A stretch of DNA of 64,000 bases. Source: JAPXRI01 sp033813635. Its GTDB lineage: Bacteria > Bacillota > Clostridia > Oscillospirales > QAMX01. Numbering within the stretch: position 1 is the stretch's first letter; each line of letters starts with the position of its first letter. The notes under the pieces were generated by a model. It ran no database searches. It was not told where the DNA came from and was given only the letters and a program-made list of their open reading frames with translations. The position numbers and the translations under genes were made by a program. The stretch is taken from assembly GCA_033813635.1 (NCBI GenBank), contig JAPXRI010000012.1, positions 1 to 64,000 on the forward strand, read 5' to 3'. Below, piece by piece: positions 16,120-23,342 of this stretch.

Positions 16120-17622
16120 TTATTTCGCGGCGGGGCGTTCCTTTGCCTTGTCGGCTTCCGCTGCGTTTTTTCTGGCGTTTTCGCGGTCGGCGCTCATCTC
16201 CTCGACGGTTTTCATATGCAGCCTTGCCGCGCCCCGATAGCCGTCTTTGGTTTTGATCCTGTGCTCGGCGAGCCGCGCCTTCGCCGCCGGAATCTCGGAG
16301 GCGTATTGCGGGAGCCATTGGGCCTCCTCGACAAGCATTTCGTCTACCAGCTGCATTATCTCGGGGGGCGTGCAGACGGCCGCGGTAAGCGGGTCCATCA
16401 GCATGGCCTGCCTTAAGAGCTTGATGTCGCCGGCGACCGCCGCCTCTACCGCGAGGCGCTGCACCCAGATGCTCTGGGAGCAGATCGCCGCGCACCCGAG
16501 CGGAAGCTCGCCGACGGAGGGGATATTGACGCCGTTCGCGTCCACATACCCCGGCACTTCGACGACGCACTCATAGGGCAGATTGGAGATCGTGCCCTTG
16601 TTCATCACGTTGAAATGGCCGCGGTAGACTCTGCCCGTCTCGAGTCCCTCGATGATATATGAGCCGTGCTCGGTGGAGCGGTACTCTTTGCCGTATTTTC
16701 TGGCGGGCTCCTTCATCCAGTTCGGGAAGTCCGCCTCGAACCAGTTTCTGCCCTCGCGGCATACCCGGAGATATCCGCCGGTCTCGCCGTTGATCCACGA
16801 GCCGAGGTCGATCCAGTTTTTAATCTCGTCCGGGCGCTTCCGGTACCACGGGACATACTCGGAAAGATGTCCGTTGGACTCCGTCGAGTAATACCCGAAA
16901 TTTCTCAGAACATCGATGCGGACCTTCTCAGTCCGGGAGAGCTCTTCGTTGCTTTCGTACGCCTCGAGGAGCTTGCCGGTGAGGTCCTCGCCGTTGTGCT
17001 TAACAGATATGTACCAGGTCTGATGATTAATACCGGCGCAGATGATGTCGACCTCTTCCTTTTTATATCCGAGCGCTTTGGCGATCTGCTCGTGGCCGCC
17101 CTGAACCCCGTGGCAGAGGCCGATTGTAAAGACGCCGCCGTATTTGTTTGCCGCCCAGGTCATCATCGCGTTGGGGTTGGAGTAGTTGAGCAGGATCGCG
17201 TTGGGCGCCGCCACCTCCCGGATATCCTTGCAGAAATCGAGGATTACCGGTATGCCGCGCTGGCCGTACATTATGCCGCCCGCGCAGAGCGTGTCCCCGA
17301 CGCACTGGTCGATGCCGTATTTAAGCGGGATCTCGACGTCCTTTTCAAACGCCTCGAGCATGCCGACGCGGACGCAGTTGATTATGTACTTGGCGCCTTT
17401 GAGCGCCTCCCTGCGGTCGGTGGTCGTCTTTATATCGATGTCTATCCCGTTTTCCTTCAGGTCGCGCCGGCAGAGCGCCGCGACCATGTCGAGGTTTCGC
17501 TGATTAATGTCGGTAAACGAGACCTCGATATTGTGAAACTCGGGCACGGCCATCAGATCGGAAAATAGAGTGCGCGTAAAGCCGACGCTTCCGGCGCCGA
17601 TTATACAGAGCTTGAATGACAT
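16120..17622 (-). CDS. Glycoside hydrolase family 4 (alpha-galactosidase/alpha-glycosidase type)
   Basis: NAD- and Mn-dependent GH4 enzyme of 500 residues. The Rossmann start IIGAGSVGFTRTLFSDL is at residues 7-23. The nucleotide-binding VRVGMLEAF region, LLNYSNPNAMMTW (near 140) and the metal-binding cysteine motif CHGVQGG (near 172) follow. In GH4 the residues after Cys-His track specificity; CHSV is the alpha-galactosidase form as I recall, and CHGV here does not settle the sugar. Non-phosphorylated substrates are more likely than 6-phosphates, as no PTS gene is near. It is first in the operon, with a GGGGGG site and a clear promoter. Together with GH29 it should trim imported oligosaccharides in the cytoplasm. 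Confidence 0.88.
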   Translation of the reverse strand: MSFKLCIIGAGSVGFTRTLFSDLMAVPEFHNIEVSFTDINQRNLDMVAALCRRDLKENGIDIDIKTTTDRREALKGAKYIINCVRVGMLEAFEKDVEIPLKYGIDQCVGDTLCAGGIMYGQRGIPVILDFCKDIREVAAPNAILLNYSNPNAMMTWAANKYGGVFTIGLCHGVQGGHEQIAKALGYKKEEVDIICAGINHQTWYISVKHNGEDLTGKLLEAYESNEELSRTEKVRIDVLRNFGYYSTESNGHLSEYVPWYRKRPDEIKNWIDLGSWINGETGGYLRVCREGRNWFEADFPNWMKEPARKYGKEYRSTEHGSYIIEGLETGRVYRGHFNVMNKGTISNLPYECVVEVPGYVDANGVNIPSVGELPLGCAAICSQSIWVQRLAVEAAVAGDIKLLRQAMLMDPLTAAVCTPPEIMQLVDEMLVEEAQWLPQYASEIPAAKARLAEHRIKTKDGYRGAARLHMKTVEEMSADRENARKNAAEADKAKERPAAK

Positions 17623-17657
17623 GGAATCCCCCCGATTATCAAAATTTATGCGCCTTC

Positions 17658-17686
17658 ATTATATAACGCCGCGGCGCGATATGCAA
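17658..17686 (-). promoter_or_regulatory. Promoter of the GH4-GH29 operon
   Basis: TTGCAT (17681-17686) and TATAAT (17658-17663) on the minus strand, 17 bases apart, about 35 bases before the GH4 start codon. Confidence 0.75.
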
Positions 17687-17748
17687 TGCCGTAAAATAAT
17701 TTTCAAGGCCCGTCGGTCTCGGCGGCCGCTTTACTGTATTGCAGATGA

Positions 17749-17777
17749 ATGACAATCCGGTTAAAATATGGTATAAT
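17749..17777 (+). promoter_or_regulatory. Promoter of the nitroreductase operon
   Basis: ATGACA (17749-17754) and a consensus TATAAT (17772-17777) with 17 bases between, 36 bases before the ATG at 17813. Confidence 0.7.
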
Positions 17778-17812
17778 AAGATAAACTATACGATTTGTCT
17801 GGAGGGTTTGTG

Positions 17813-18337
17813 ATGAACGAGACGATTAAAAATATTCTGGAAAGGCGCAGCGTGAGGGCTTTCTCGGAAAAGAAAATCGCGAAAGAGGACCTCGAGCTGA
17901 TCGTGAGCGCGGCCAAGAGCGCGCCCAGCGGCAGAAACCGCAGAATGGCAAAATTTACGGTTGTGCAGAACAAGGAGATGCTGAAAAAACTGGCGGCGGC
18001 CGTCTCGCAAACGCTCTCTCTCGGGGACGGATACGATTTTTACAGGCCGGACGTGCTGATCCTCGCCTCCAACGCCAAAGATAACCCACTGGGAATCGAA
18101 GACTGCGCGTGCGCGCTGGAAAATATTTTTGTCGCCGCAAGCTCCCTGGGCATCGGTTCTGTATGGATAAACCAGTTCAAGGGAATCTGCGACAAGCCCG
18201 CGGTTCGCAGTGTTCTGCGGGAGATCAACCTTCCCGAAAACCATATTGTGCTCGGCTGCGCCGCGCTCGGCTATCCGGCGGAGGGCGTCCCGGTGGAGAT
18301 GAGGCAGAGGACCGACGCGTTCGAATTTATTCTTTAA
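17813..18337 (+). CDS. Nitroreductase-family flavoprotein
   Basis: A 174-residue FMN-dependent oxidoreductase of the nitroreductase fold. The N-terminal RRSVRAFSEKKI and SAPSGRNRR segments bind FMN phosphate. The GIGSVWINQF and AALGYPAEG segments complete the cofactor and dimer parts. It is near the lower length limit of the family. ATG 17813 follows GGAGG; an upstream in-frame ATG at 17795 lies before that site. Likely substrates are quinones, nitro compounds or flavins; the natural one is unknown. It heads an operon with an HTH protein and an S41-like protein. Confidence 0.88.
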   Translation: MNETIKNILERRSVRAFSEKKIAKEDLELIVSAAKSAPSGRNRRMAKFTVVQNKEMLKKLAAAVSQTLSLGDGYDFYRPDVLILASNAKDNPLGIEDCACALENIFVAASSLGIGSVWINQFKGICDKPAVRSVLREINLPENHIVLGCAALGYPAEGVPVEMRQRTDAFEFIL

Positions 18338-18364
18338 AAATTAGCTACGTAAGGAGGGCTTTTT

Positions 18365-18835
18365 ACGGAACAGCAGGAGAAGCTTTACACCGTTTCTGAC
18401 GTCGCGCGGCTCACGGGAATCACGCCGAGAAAGGTCAGAGAGTTGCTGAAAAGCAACGTGATAAAGGGCTCGCGGGTCGGAGGGCAGTGGCTGTTTTCCG
18501 AGCAGCAGATAGAAACTCTCTTGTGCAGCGATAAAATGCTCAAGCAGACCGTTGCCGACAACAATGACGACGTGCGCGATTTTGTGAACGGCGAGAATAC
18601 GGATTTTTCGGGAAAGCTCCAGCTCTGCGTGATCGCCGACATGTACGCAAACACCAAGGAAGAAGCGAGAATCGTCGCCGACCGGGTGGCGGACATCATT
18701 GCGGACGGCGAGTTTGAAAAGGAAGACGGCAGACAGAGCTTTTCGTATGAGTACGCCGAGGATCAAAAGAGAGCGCGGTTTACGGCGCTGGGCGGCTATT
18801 CGTTTATCTGCGAGGTCTTTAAGGGACTGAAATAA
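18365..18835 (+). CDS. Small MerR/excisionase-type HTH protein with apparent ACG start codon
   Basis: The frame encodes an N-terminal winged helix-turn-helix (LYTVSDVARLTGITPRKVRE, then KGSRVGGQWLFSEQQIE), a 30-residue linker and a mixed alpha/beta C-terminal domain of unknown function. The frame opens at a stop at 18350-18352 and contains no ATG, GTG, TTG or CTG before the HTH is complete; the first TTG (18443) lies inside the recognition region. A perfect AAGGAGG at 18351-18357 points, at 7-base spacing, exactly to ACG at 18365, where ATG would be expected. Either ACG initiates, the start is mutated, or the base is wrong. The product would be 156 residues. It lies 27 bases after the nitroreductase gene. 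Confidence 0.75.
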   Translation, partial: TEQQEKLYTVSDVARLTGITPRKVRELLKSNVIKGSRVGGQWLFSEQQIETLLCSDKMLKQTVADNNDDVRDFVNGENTDFSGKLQLCVIADMYANTKEEARIVADRVADIIADGEFEKEDGRQSFSYEYAEDQKRARFTALGGYSFICEVFKGLK

Positions 18836-18836
18836 A

Positions 18837-20117
18837 ATGAGACGGCTTGCCGTACTGCGGATTGAAATCAAATCAAAGCTCCGGCTGTTCCTTACGCGTT
18901 TCAACAGGCGCCTACTCGCATATGTCTGCGCTGCGACGGGGATCGCCGCGTTCGGCTGGTACCTTCTGGACGGGGTCTGGGGCCCCGTCGGCCTGACACG
19001 CTACGAATTGATAAGAGACTATAAATACCTGTGGACTACGCTTGAGGAGACCTATCCTTTTCTCAGCGACCTCGAGAAAAACGGGAAGGACGTCGAAGCG
19101 ATAGAAAGCAGGTATTTTTATAAGACTCTTTTCTGCCCCAGCGAAAAGGGCTTTTACAGGCTGTGCGAAGATGTGACGGAGGAGCTGTCCCATGCGGGCG
19201 GGCTTGAGCTTGTCACGCCGGGAAGGTATGTCTTGGAGGTCAACGCCTGTCTCTCCGCCTACTCGGGCGGATACAGTGGTTATTATATATTGAAGACGCT
19301 CGGCGTATCGGACCCGTGGTTTGAAACCTACGCGGTGAGAAAGACGCTTGTAAACTACGAGAAATTCGGAAAAATGGGCCTCTCCGAGGAGGACGAACCT
19401 CCCGTACCGGCGATGAATATACTGAGGGAGAATATCGCGGCGCTGATTACGGTTTATTCGCTGGACAGCGCGTACATCGAGCGGGACAGAGCGCTGCTTG
19501 AAGAGTATTACAAAGTCCTCTCGGATTATGAAAACGTGATCTTTTCGGTCGCCGACGGCGGCGGAGGTTCGAACGAGTACTGGCAGGAGCTGATAGTAAA
19601 GCCGAACATTTCGGGTCGGCTTTACGCAAACGCATACTCGCTGTATAATATTACTGAGCAGAACGCCGTATATATGGAACAGATCGAGCCGGACGAGGTG
19701 TACACGGATCTCGATAAAGTCTCTGAGAGCTTCGGGATAAGCGGGATTGCCGGGCGGGGCTTTTCAAACCTCTGCGTAACGCGGCTTGGCGCGGAGGGCG
19801 GCGCGGAAAAGGCTCTGTCCGGGAAGCTATGGCTGTTGACGGACGAAAACACCACAAACGCTGCCGACAGCTTTGCGTATTACTGCAAGGCCTCCGGCTT
19901 TGCGGAGCTTGTCGGATATAGGACCGGGGGAGGAGGACTCTTTGAAATAAAGAAGACCGCGTATACACTTCCGAGGAGCCGCCTGATTATACGTTTTTCC
20001 GGGTTGTATACCGTTAACGCGGCCGGAGAATCGGACTCGGAGGGGGTTGCTCCGGATATCCTGTGCTCCGGGGAAGAAAGTCCGCTAGACGCATGTGTCG
20101 GGGTTTTTGAACGCTGA
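18837..20117 (+). CDS. S41-like (tail-specific protease fold) membrane-anchored protein, catalytic residues absent
   Basis: A 426-residue protein with a basic N-terminus and one hydrophobic anchor (about 28-45); the remainder should be outside the cell. The C-terminal half matches the S41 fold: a VIFSVADGGGGSNEYW strand-loop (235-250), then LWLLTDENTTNAADSFAY (331-348) and ELVGYRTGGGG (357-367). Aligned with Tsp/CtpA motifs, the nucleophile serine position is Asn341 and the general-base lysine position is Gly366. No PDZ domain is visible. It is thus probably a binding or scaffold protein and not a protease. The start lies one base after the stop of the HTH gene, indicating tight coupling. Confidence 0.65.
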   Translation: MRRLAVLRIEIKSKLRLFLTRFNRRLLAYVCAATGIAAFGWYLLDGVWGPVGLTRYELIRDYKYLWTTLEETYPFLSDLEKNGKDVEAIESRYFYKTLFCPSEKGFYRLCEDVTEELSHAGGLELVTPGRYVLEVNACLSAYSGGYSGYYILKTLGVSDPWFETYAVRKTLVNYEKFGKMGLSEEDEPPVPAMNILRENIAALITVYSLDSAYIERDRALLEEYYKVLSDYENVIFSVADGGGGSNEYWQELIVKPNISGRLYANAYSLYNITEQNAVYMEQIEPDEVYTDLDKVSESFGISGIAGRGFSNLCVTRLGAEGGAEKALSGKLWLLTDENTTNAADSFAYYCKASGFAELVGYRTGGGGLFEIKKTAYTLPRSRLIIRFSGLYTVNAAGESDSEGVAPDILCSGEESPLDACVGVFER

Positions 20118-20240
20118 AAACAGCAATCATTAAGCAAAGGCGTTACTTTTACGAAAAATCGATTTAGCCAAGAAAAATAATTTAGCGCATCAGCAGATTA
20201 AAATTTTTACATAAAAATCGACGAATCCATCATTTTATAC

Positions 20241-20269
20241 TTGATTTTAAAAGTGATGTATGTTACAAT
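20241..20269 (+). promoter_or_regulatory. Promoter of the opp-like operon
   Basis: TTGATT (20241-20246) and TACAAT (20264-20269) separated by 17 bases, in an AT-rich 210-base gap that holds no gene. The leader of about 55 bases ends in AGGAGGAAAAGG before the start codon. Confidence 0.8.
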
Positions 20270-20329
20270 ATCTAAAAAATGAAGCCGTATAACAAATGAC
20301 TTCATAAATAAGAGGAGGAAAAGGCAGGC

Positions 20330-22225
20330 ATGAAGAAAAAGGCATTATTGTTACTGCTCGTCATCGCGATGCTGCTTCCGATGTCTCTGGCAGGCTGCTC
20401 GAAGGAGCATAAGGTCGGAGGCCAGATAATCATCGGCAGCACAACGCAGCTCTCGGGAGACTGGGGATATGCCCAGTGGACAAACAACGCGTCGGATAAG
20501 GATATCCGTGATTTAATCAACGGTTATTCGCCCGTCGCGGTCACGAAGGACAACGAATTTGTCTATGATAAAAACGTTGTTAAAAGCGTCGACTCGGTTG
20601 TAAACGACGACGGCACAAAGACGTTTACGGTAACGCTCCAGGAAGACCTTGTCTGGAACGACGGTTCAAAGATCACGGCGAAGGACTATGTCGCGTATTA
20701 TCTTCTGTTCGCGTCGCCGATGATTGTCAACGACCTCGGCGCCACGGGCGCTGCCGGCCAGCTGCTTGTCGGCTATGAGGATTACAACGACGGCAATGCG
20801 ACCGTGTTCTCCGGCGTCCGCCTGCTGGGCGATTACCAGTATTCGGTCACGGTTGCGAAGGATTACATTCCGTACTACTTCGATATTACATATGCGGACG
20901 TGTCTCCGCTTCCGAGACAGCTCTGGCTGCCGAATGATATCGACGTTGCGGATGACGGCCAGGGCGCCTATTTCAAGGGCGACTTTACCGCCGAGCACTG
21001 CAAGGACACGGTTGAGGCCGCGCGTTATGCGAGCACGGACCGTGTCTCCTGCGGCCCCTACACGCTGAAGAGCTTTGATTCCACCTCGCTCCAGGCGGTT
21101 CTTGAGATCAACCCGAATTTCAAGGGAACGTATGACAACGTAAAGCCCCATGTTCAGAAGATCATCTTCGTCAAGGCCGAGCAGGAGACAATGATGGATG
21201 CGCTTTCGACCGGTCAGATCGATATTCTGACGAGCATGACGGACGGTTCCGAAATCAAGACCGGTTTGGACCTTGTGGAGAACGGCGACTTCAGCGAGTC
21301 GCATTATGAGCGCAACGGCTACGGCAAGCTGATGTTCCAGTGCGACTTCGGGCCGACGCAGTTCGTCGAAGTCCGCCACGCAATCGCGTACCTTCTGAAC
21401 CGCGACGAGTTCGCGAACACATTCTGCCAGGGCTTCGGTGCGGTCGTGCACGGACCCTACGGCCTCGCTATGTGGATGTACAAGGATGCCAAGGCCAAGC
21501 TGGACAAAGAGCTCAATACATATTCATTCAGCTATGACAACGCCGTTAAAGAGCTGACTGACGGCGGCTGGACGCTCGATAAGGACGGCAACGCCTATAA
21601 GAGCGGGATCCGCTACAAAGAGGTCACACAGGAAGAGGCCGGCGATTACGAGTACAACGTCAAGCTTTCTGACGGCAGAATCCTGATGCCTCTGATCATC
21701 AACTGGGCTTCTTCGGAAGGCAACTCGGTGTCGGATCTGCTGAACACGATGCTTGCCAAGAGCGACAACGTCAAGAACGCCGGCATGGAGATCAAGCAGA
21801 CCGTTATGACGTTTGACGAGCTTCTGAACTATATGTACCGCGACTCTTCTCAGGGCGACAAATACGGCGTCCCGACCTACGGCATGTACAACCTCGCTTC
21901 GGGCTTCACCGCGGCGTATGATGTATCATACAGCTACACCCTCGATCCGGACCTGATCGCTCAGGGCTACAACTCGAACTACATCTACGACGAGCAGCTC
22001 GACAAGCTCTCGATGGATATGGTTTACGGCGTCGAGGAAGGCGATAAGGAGACTTATCTGTCGAAATGGACCGAGTTTATCATCAGGTGGAACGAGCTTC
22101 TGCCCGAAGTCCCGCTTTATTCGAACATTTACTATGACATTTACAATTCGAAGCTGCAGGACTATGAGCCGAACTCGCTCTGGGAGTTCTCAAACGCGAT
22201 CGTGTATAGCTGGGTCAAAGAGTAA
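20330..22225 (+). CDS. ABC transporter solute-binding lipoprotein (OppA-like, family 5)
   Basis: Extracellular lipid-anchored receptor of the oligopeptide/dipeptide/nickel transporter class. A signal peptide of about 22 residues ends in the lipobox LAGC. The mature protein shows the family 5 fold, including WNDGSKITAKDYVAYYLLF (near 107) and VRHAIAYLLNRDEF (near 345). At 631 residues it is longer than typical OppA (about 540). Its first 65 mature residues include a TTQLSGDWG strand and the region around DKDIRDLINGY usual for the family. It heads an operon of two permeases and two ATPases. Ligand is unknown; peptides are the default, but family 5 proteins also bind oligosaccharides. Confidence 0.92.
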   Translation: MKKKALLLLLVIAMLLPMSLAGCSKEHKVGGQIIIGSTTQLSGDWGYAQWTNNASDKDIRDLINGYSPVAVTKDNEFVYDKNVVKSVDSVVNDDGTKTFTVTLQEDLVWNDGSKITAKDYVAYYLLFASPMIVNDLGATGAAGQLLVGYEDYNDGNATVFSGVRLLGDYQYSVTVAKDYIPYYFDITYADVSPLPRQLWLPNDIDVADDGQGAYFKGDFTAEHCKDTVEAARYASTDRVSCGPYTLKSFDSTSLQAVLEINPNFKGTYDNVKPHVQKIIFVKAEQETMMDALSTGQIDILTSMTDGSEIKTGLDLVENGDFSESHYERNGYGKLMFQCDFGPTQFVEVRHAIAYLLNRDEFANTFCQGFGAVVHGPYGLAMWMYKDAKAKLDKELNTYSFSYDNAVKELTDGGWTLDKDGNAYKSGIRYKEVTQEEAGDYEYNVKLSDGRILMPLIINWASSEGNSVSDLLNTMLAKSDNVKNAGMEIKQTVMTFDELLNYMYRDSSQGDKYGVPTYGMYNLASGFTAAYDVSYSYTLDPDLIAQGYNSNYIYDEQLDKLSMDMVYGVEEGDKETYLSKWTEFIIRWNELLPEVPLYSNIYYDIYNSKLQDYEPNSLWEFSNAIVYSWVKE

Positions 22226-22253
22226 TTTCAAGCGGAGTTACAACAATGCATGA

Positions 22254-22299
22254 AATCCGCGGGGAGGGGCGTTTCGCCGTCCCTCCCCGCGCGATTTAG
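22254..22299 (+). other. Intergenic hairpin between oppA-like and oppB-like genes
   Basis: A long GC-rich inverted repeat (CGCGGGGAGGG with its complement, extended by flanking AATC/GATT pairs) with a loop near GCGTTTCGCC lies 28 bases after the receptor stop. No T tract follows, so it is more likely an mRNA-stabilising or partial-readthrough element that lets the receptor be made in excess over the membrane subunits. Confidence 0.65.
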
Positions 22300-22337
22300 A
22301 GTATAGCAGTGAAAATCCTCGGAAACTGGTGATAAAG

Positions 22338-23327
22338 ATGACGAAATACATCATTAAAAGAATTGTCTATATCTTCCTGGTGTTTACAGTGATCGCTTTT
22401 CTGATGTTCTACCTCTACAACATGATTCCGGGGGACCGGGCCCGCGCGGAGCTTGAGCCGAGGAAGATGGAACTGATCAAAGCGGGCAGATATGAAGAGG
22501 AGTACCAGCTTGCCAGGGAGAGACTGGGGCTGAACGATCCGATGATCGTCCGGTTCGGGCGATGGTTTTCCAAGCTCTTATCCGGAAATTTCGGATACTC
22601 GACCTTTTACAGAAAAGACGTCATCGATATCATCAGGGGACCAATGTCGAACACGCTGTTTCTGAACATATTCGCAACGATTCTCGGGCTTGGCATAACA
22701 ATACCGCTGGGGATACGCTGCGCGGTGAAACAGGGCTCGAAGTTTGACAACGCCGTTCAGGTCAGCTCGATTATCGGCTACAGCATACCGATATACATTA
22801 TCGCCCTGGTGCTGATTTTCCTTTTCGCGGTCACGCTGCAGATATTCCCGGTGAACGGCGTAAAAACGCCGGGTTCAAATTATACCGGCATCAGATTTGT
22901 TATTGACAAGCTTTATTACATGGCGCTTCCGCTGATTGTTATGACCCTCGGGTCCATCGGCGGGATGACCAGATATGTCAGAACCGCGATGATTGAAGCG
23001 CTGAGCATGGATTATATCCGGACCGCGCGCGCAAAGGGGCTCCGCGAAAAGGTGGTCATCTATTCGCACGCCTGGAGAAACGCGCTTCTGCCGGTCATAA
23101 CCCTGATTATAGGGTGGTTTCTCAGTATATTCAGCGGCACGATTATTATTGAAAATACGTTCTCGTTAAACGGCATGGGCGTTTTATACTATAACGGCCT
23201 TAACAACCGGGACTACGAGCTGGTTCTCGCGATGCAGATGTTTTATACGATAGTCAGCCTTGTGGGGATTTTGATTACAGACTTAAGCTACGGCTTTGTC
23301 GATCCGCGCGTGCGTGTAAATAAATAG
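22338..23327 (+). CDS. ABC transporter permease, OppB-like
   Basis: First permease of the importer, 329 residues. One N-terminal membrane helix (about 7-29) is followed by an external loop, then five further helices of the BPD_transp_1 domain. The cytoplasmic coupling motif EAA is visible as MDYIRTARAKGLREKVVIYSHAWRNAL split around residues 220-245, with ARAKGL as its core. The external loop after helix 1 contains a somewhat extended charged stretch (ELEPRKMELIKAGRYEEEYQ) but otherwise the usual RLGLNDP segment. ATG 22338 is preferred over GTG 22329; neither has a strong ribosome site, consistent with translation at a lower level than the receptor. Confidence 0.92.
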   Translation: MTKYIIKRIVYIFLVFTVIAFLMFYLYNMIPGDRARAELEPRKMELIKAGRYEEEYQLARERLGLNDPMIVRFGRWFSKLLSGNFGYSTFYRKDVIDIIRGPMSNTLFLNIFATILGLGITIPLGIRCAVKQGSKFDNAVQVSSIIGYSIPIYIIALVLIFLFAVTLQIFPVNGVKTPGSNYTGIRFVIDKLYYMALPLIVMTLGSIGGMTRYVRTAMIEALSMDYIRTARAKGLREKVVIYSHAWRNALLPVITLIIGWFLSIFSGTIIIENTFSLNGMGVLYYNGLNNRDYELVLAMQMFYTIVSLVGILITDLSYGFVDPRVRVNK

Positions 23328-23342
23328 AAAGGGGCTTTAAAA

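Noticed and set aside
18365..18835. Excisionase-like HTH as a sign of a mobile element
   Set aside because: No integrase, attachment repeats or phage genes are near, and the gene sits in a tight operon with chromosomal-type genes.
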